The notes beneath the pieces were generated by a model. It made no database searches. It was not told the DNA's origin and saw only the letters and a list, made by a program, of their open reading frames with translations. Both the position numbers and the translations under genes were made by a program. Below, piece after piece: positions 6,411 to 6,662 of a stretch of 6,662 bases of DNA. Source of the DNA: Acidobacteriota bacterium (GTDB taxonomy: Bacteria > Acidobacteriota > Thermoanaerobaculia > Multivoradales > JAHZIX01); contig JAGQSE010000636.1 in the NCBI GenBank assembly GCA_020439725.1, forward strand, positions 1 to 6,662, written 5' to 3'. Position 1 is the stretch's first letter, and the number at the start of each line of letters is the position of its first letter.

Positions 6411-6662
6411 CTAGCCGCAGCAGCCGGCCCAGACGCAGTGCGGGTACTGATAGGGGCAGGGCACCGCGGGACAACCCGACGGATGGCAGACCGGCTCCAT
6501 CGAGCTGCCCGAGAACAGCGCATCGAGGCGCATCGCATCGAGGGCCTTGGGGTCGAGGGTCGGCTTGGCGATCAGGTCCGCGGGCAAGGCCACGTCGGTG
6601 GTGCTGGAGTTCGCGGTCTGGGCCGGAGCCGAGGAGACGGCCTGGTCGGCACTGTGGGCCGG
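6411..6662 (-). CDS. C-terminal part of an unrecognised small protein with a six-cysteine tail (5' end beyond window)
   Basis: I do not recognise this protein. The - strand frame is open from the window edge to a TAG at 6411-6413 and gives 83 visible residues. The first residues (PAHSADQAVSSAPAQT) resemble the end of a signal peptide followed by a flexible Ala/Ser/Thr region. This suggests an exported protein whose start and hydrophobic segment lie just past base 6662. A helical-looking stretch (about 35-50, ALDAMRLDALF) comes next. The last 25 residues hold six cysteines in the pattern C-x4-C-x4-C-x6-C-x4-C-C-G, rich in Pro, Tyr, His and Trp. A GTG at 6591-6593 could start a 60-residue version, but no ribosome binding site supports it and the coding character continues upstream. 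It is convergent with the response regulator gene, 87 bases away. Possible roles are a disulphide-stabilised secreted peptide, a metal-binding protein or a modified-peptide precursor; none can be established. A chance open frame in GC-rich DNA cannot be excluded. Confidence 0.55.
   Translation of the reverse strand, partial: PAHSADQAVSSAPAQTANSSTTDVALPADLIAKPTLDPKALDAMRLDALFSGSSMEPVCHPSGCPAVPCPYQYPHCVWAGCCG

Overview
This is a very GC-rich, gene-dense bacterial window. Three complete or near-complete genes run on the + strand, and a fourth enters from the right edge on the - strand. A penicillin-binding protein 1C with an N-terminal membrane anchor points to a Gram-negative (diderm) bacterium. 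The giant propeller sensor kinase, the GC-rich codon use and the Cys-rich small protein would fit Acidobacteriota (Thermoanaerobaculia-like), but also Gammaproteobacteria or Myxococcota-like lineages. The phylum is a guess from style and not from a marker gene.

Layout: (1) 34-2358 + encodes PbpC (PBP1C), a bifunctional murein glycosyltransferase/transpeptidase. Its frame stays open to the left edge. (2) 2411-5656 + encodes a sensor histidine kinase of 1081 residues. It has a signal peptide, 14 two-component-regulator propeller repeats (two seven-bladed propellers), a Y_Y_Y-like domain, one transmembrane helix, a HisKA_3 phosphoacceptor domain and an HATPase_c domain. (3) 5646-6323 + encodes a NarL/LuxR-type response regulator whose start overlaps the kinase stop by 11 bases behind a strong ribosome binding site. 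(4) 6357-6404 is a hairpin followed by a short T run, a likely terminator for the + strand unit. (5) 6411-6662 - is the C-terminal part of an unrecognised small protein, probably exported, that ends in a compact six-cysteine tail.

How they work together: the kinase and regulator form a cognate two-component system. A periplasmic ligand read by the double propeller would be passed through the Y_Y_Y domain and single membrane helix to the dimerising HisKA_3 helices. The LuxR-type regulator would then be phosphorylated at Asp74. pbpC lies 52 bases upstream of the preferred kinase start on the same strand and could share a transcript with it, but nothing in the sequence proves a functional link. 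The signal and the target genes cannot be read from this window. I see no mobile element, CRISPR array, RNA gene or clearly novel multi-gene system. The least explained object is the Cys-rich protein at the right edge.
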